Origin: Gammaproteobacteria bacterium | GTDB taxonomy: Bacteria; Pseudomonadota; Gammaproteobacteria; SZUA-140 | Direction: 5' to 3' | DNA length: 64,000 nucleotides | NCBI GenBank assembly: GCA_016712635.1 | Contig: JADJQS010000010.1 | Location: forward strand, 3,185-67,184 | Shown here: positions 62,872 to 64,000 of the stretch, piece after piece | Position numbering within the stretch: the first letter of the stretch is position 1 | Layout: each line of letters starts with the position of its first letter | The notes under the pieces: model-generated | Databases searched by the model: none | Told to the model about the DNA's origin: nothing | What the model saw: the letters and a program-made list of their open reading frames with translations, nothing else | Position numbers and translations under genes: made by a program

Positions 62872-63851
62872 TTAGACATTGTCGATGCCAACAAGCTGTG
62901 CAAACTTTGCCCTCAGTACTCTTTCAACAATTCTTCTGGCATCTGCACTGACTTCCCCCAATTCACGGGGTGAAAGATATCCCTCATGAACAAGAGTGCT
63001 TCTTTTGTCATATATTTCTAATGCTTGTCTTGACACTGCCAGGGCATCATTATCGCCATTTTTAGATATCGTATTGAAAACAAGTGAACGTATTTGTTTC
63101 CTTATAGAATCTTCTTTCCGATGCGTAAGTTCCCTCTTCAGGGAGTCTAGTGAAACTCTTTCATTAGTGTCATCTGAATAGTTCCTCTCAATTTCTTCTA
63201 TTTGGCTTTTAAACTTCTTCAATAGATCTAGTACGGCCTTGGGCCTTTCTTCAGATTCTGCCAATGACTCTAGAACCATGACAAGTGTAAGAAACCTAGC
63301 ATTTGGTGTTGCCTCTGAAAAGAACGCGCCATACAACTCTAAGGCTATCCCTAGTTTCTTGTGACTATATCCACTGTCAGGGTCGTTGCTTTCCATACCC
63401 TTAAAGAAGAAGTCAAAGAACCGTTTTGAGCTGGCGCCTGAAGTGAGACTCACATTGCCGCCGGTAATGCTTTTGAAGTGACTATCGCTCCTAAATATCG
63501 CTATGCGCGAACCATCAATTAGGCCATCTACTTCACCATCTATTTTGATATTCAAGCTTTTTGACAAATTCATAGCCGTTTGCACTGGATCCTCAGAGTA
63601 AGTTACATCTTGAGGTTCAGGATTCCACTTCGGGCTAATCCGCAGTTCAATAGCACCCACATTAGACCAGACCAGGAATTCTCACCAAACTTGTTCGCTT
63701 GTTCTTCGCTAGCAAATCCACTAACAATCAAAGCATATAGCCTCGTTTCCCTTTTCAATTTGAACTCTAAGCCGCCCAATTGAATTGGATCGCCAGCATC
63801 AGTAATTTGATATCCCTCTGGCAGTTCAAACGGAAGCCGAAGTGTATACAT
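62872..63851 (-). pseudogene. HEPN-domain protein in an integron gene cassette, one base missing
   Basis: Two frames join into a 326-residue protein. The first starts at the ATG at 63851 (MYTLRLPFELPEGY), and the second begins near FLVWSNVGAIEL and runs to the stop at 62872. The break is at about 63676-63680. The C-terminal 180 residues are helical and carry YDKRSTLVHEG, an R-x4-H HEPN ribonuclease motif of the ApeA-like type. The start codon is 8 bases from an attC site, as in gene cassettes. The gene is much richer in A+T than its neighbours. HEPN proteins often act in anti-phage defence or toxin systems; that role is inferred. Confidence 0.75.
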
Positions 63852-63859
63852 TTCAATGC

Positions 63860-63919
63860 GTCTAACGACTCGCATAAGGCGCGCGCGTCTGCGCGTCGTT
63901 CTTAATGCGATTGTTAGAT
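63860..63919 (-). repeat. Integron attC recombination site
   Basis: The 60-base element has end boxes GTCTAAC (63860-63866) and GTTAGAT (63913-63919), matching RYYYAAC and GTTRRRY. Inner complementary boxes TCGCAT / ATGCGA and AAG / CTT flank a GC-rich centre. Read on the minus strand it starts ATCTAACAA and ends CGTTAGAC, closer to the attC consensus than the other strand, so the array runs right to left. A cassette stop codon on one side and a start codon on the other agree. Confidence 0.85.
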
Positions 63920-64000
63920 TGCTGCTTGTTCAAATGTCCCTCTCACATATGGAGCAAGATGTAGACATTCTTGGAGAATTACTATCACCGCCCTGAGTAA
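63914..64000 (-). CDS. C-terminal end of an upstream cassette ORF
   Basis: From the right edge the minus strand is open for 28 codons ending EQAAI and a TAA that lies inside the attC end box, a usual arrangement in integron cassettes. The visible part is VIVILQECLHLAPYVRGTFEQ-like. A second frame ending at about 63935 with a CSIC motif is also open, so the true frame is uncertain. Product unknown. Confidence 0.45.
   Translation of the reverse strand, partial: LLRAVIVILQECLHLAPYVRGTFEQAAI

Noticed and set aside
63860..63919. attC-like element read as a simple intrinsic terminator
   Set aside because: The end boxes match RYYYAAC and GTTRRRY, the length is 60 bases and cassette start and stop codons sit at its ends; there is no T-run.

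Overview
The window is a GC-rich stretch of a gammaproteobacterial chromosome. The evidence is the gene order kdsD-kdsC-lptCAB-rpoN-ptsN-rapZ, the spoT-rpoZ-gmk-yicC / rph-rdgB-hemW block, genes for lptA, ubiC and yggX, and tRNA genes that encode their own CCA end. HprK beside rapZ and the many c-type cytochromes fit a chemolithotrophic lineage (Chromatiales- or Acidiferrobacterales-like). That placement is an inference; no rRNA gene is present.

Layout. 1-7.6 kb: a cytochrome c4-like gene cut by the left edge, a 29-residue membrane ORF with its own promoter, a polytopic membrane protein, mutM and a four-gene Gld-like ABC exporter operon. 7.6-9.6 kb: an orphan HyuA-type gene. 9.6-21.2 kb: a long minus-strand block holding a regulatory PTS (EI, HPr, EIIA-Man, RapZ, HprK, EIIA-Ntr), sigma-54, LPS transport, Kdo synthesis and ubiA/ubiC. 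21.2-28.1 kb: recG, ridA, spoT, rpoZ, gmk, yicC. 28.2-40.4 kb: rph, rdgB, hemW, serB, trmB, thiS-thiG, two tRNAs, asmA-mutY-yggX and a formylglycine-enzyme-like lipoprotein. 40.4-44.1 kb: a scar-like copy of the tRNA-Phe 3' end, then a 1,130-residue surface protein. 44.2-52 kb: a methyltransferase, an ArsR-controlled RND efflux operon ending in a DUF2892 gene, and two single genes. 52-56.6 kb: a less GC-rich cytochrome island. 56.6-64 kb: srkA, then several genes broken by single-base indels (Ca/Na antiporter, katG, GFA-family), and at the right edge an integron attC site with a low-GC HEPN gene cassette.

Three groups of genes look like systems. First, 52.3-56.5 kb encodes a fused cytochrome-porin resembling Cyc2, a cytochrome c5, a cytochrome b561 fused to a diheme DHC domain, an SHP-type (DUF1924) cytochrome and a free DHC. 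Together these could link the quinone pool, periplasm and outer membrane. Second, an ArsR repressor with two cysteines spaced as in SqrR/BigR heads an RND pump operon ending in DUF2892, suggesting a reactive-sulfur-controlled exporter. Third, the right edge holds a cassette-array fragment carrying a HEPN protein of possible defence function.

Dispersed palindromic repeats lie at gene ends. Several of them supply the stop codon or last residues of the adjoining gene.
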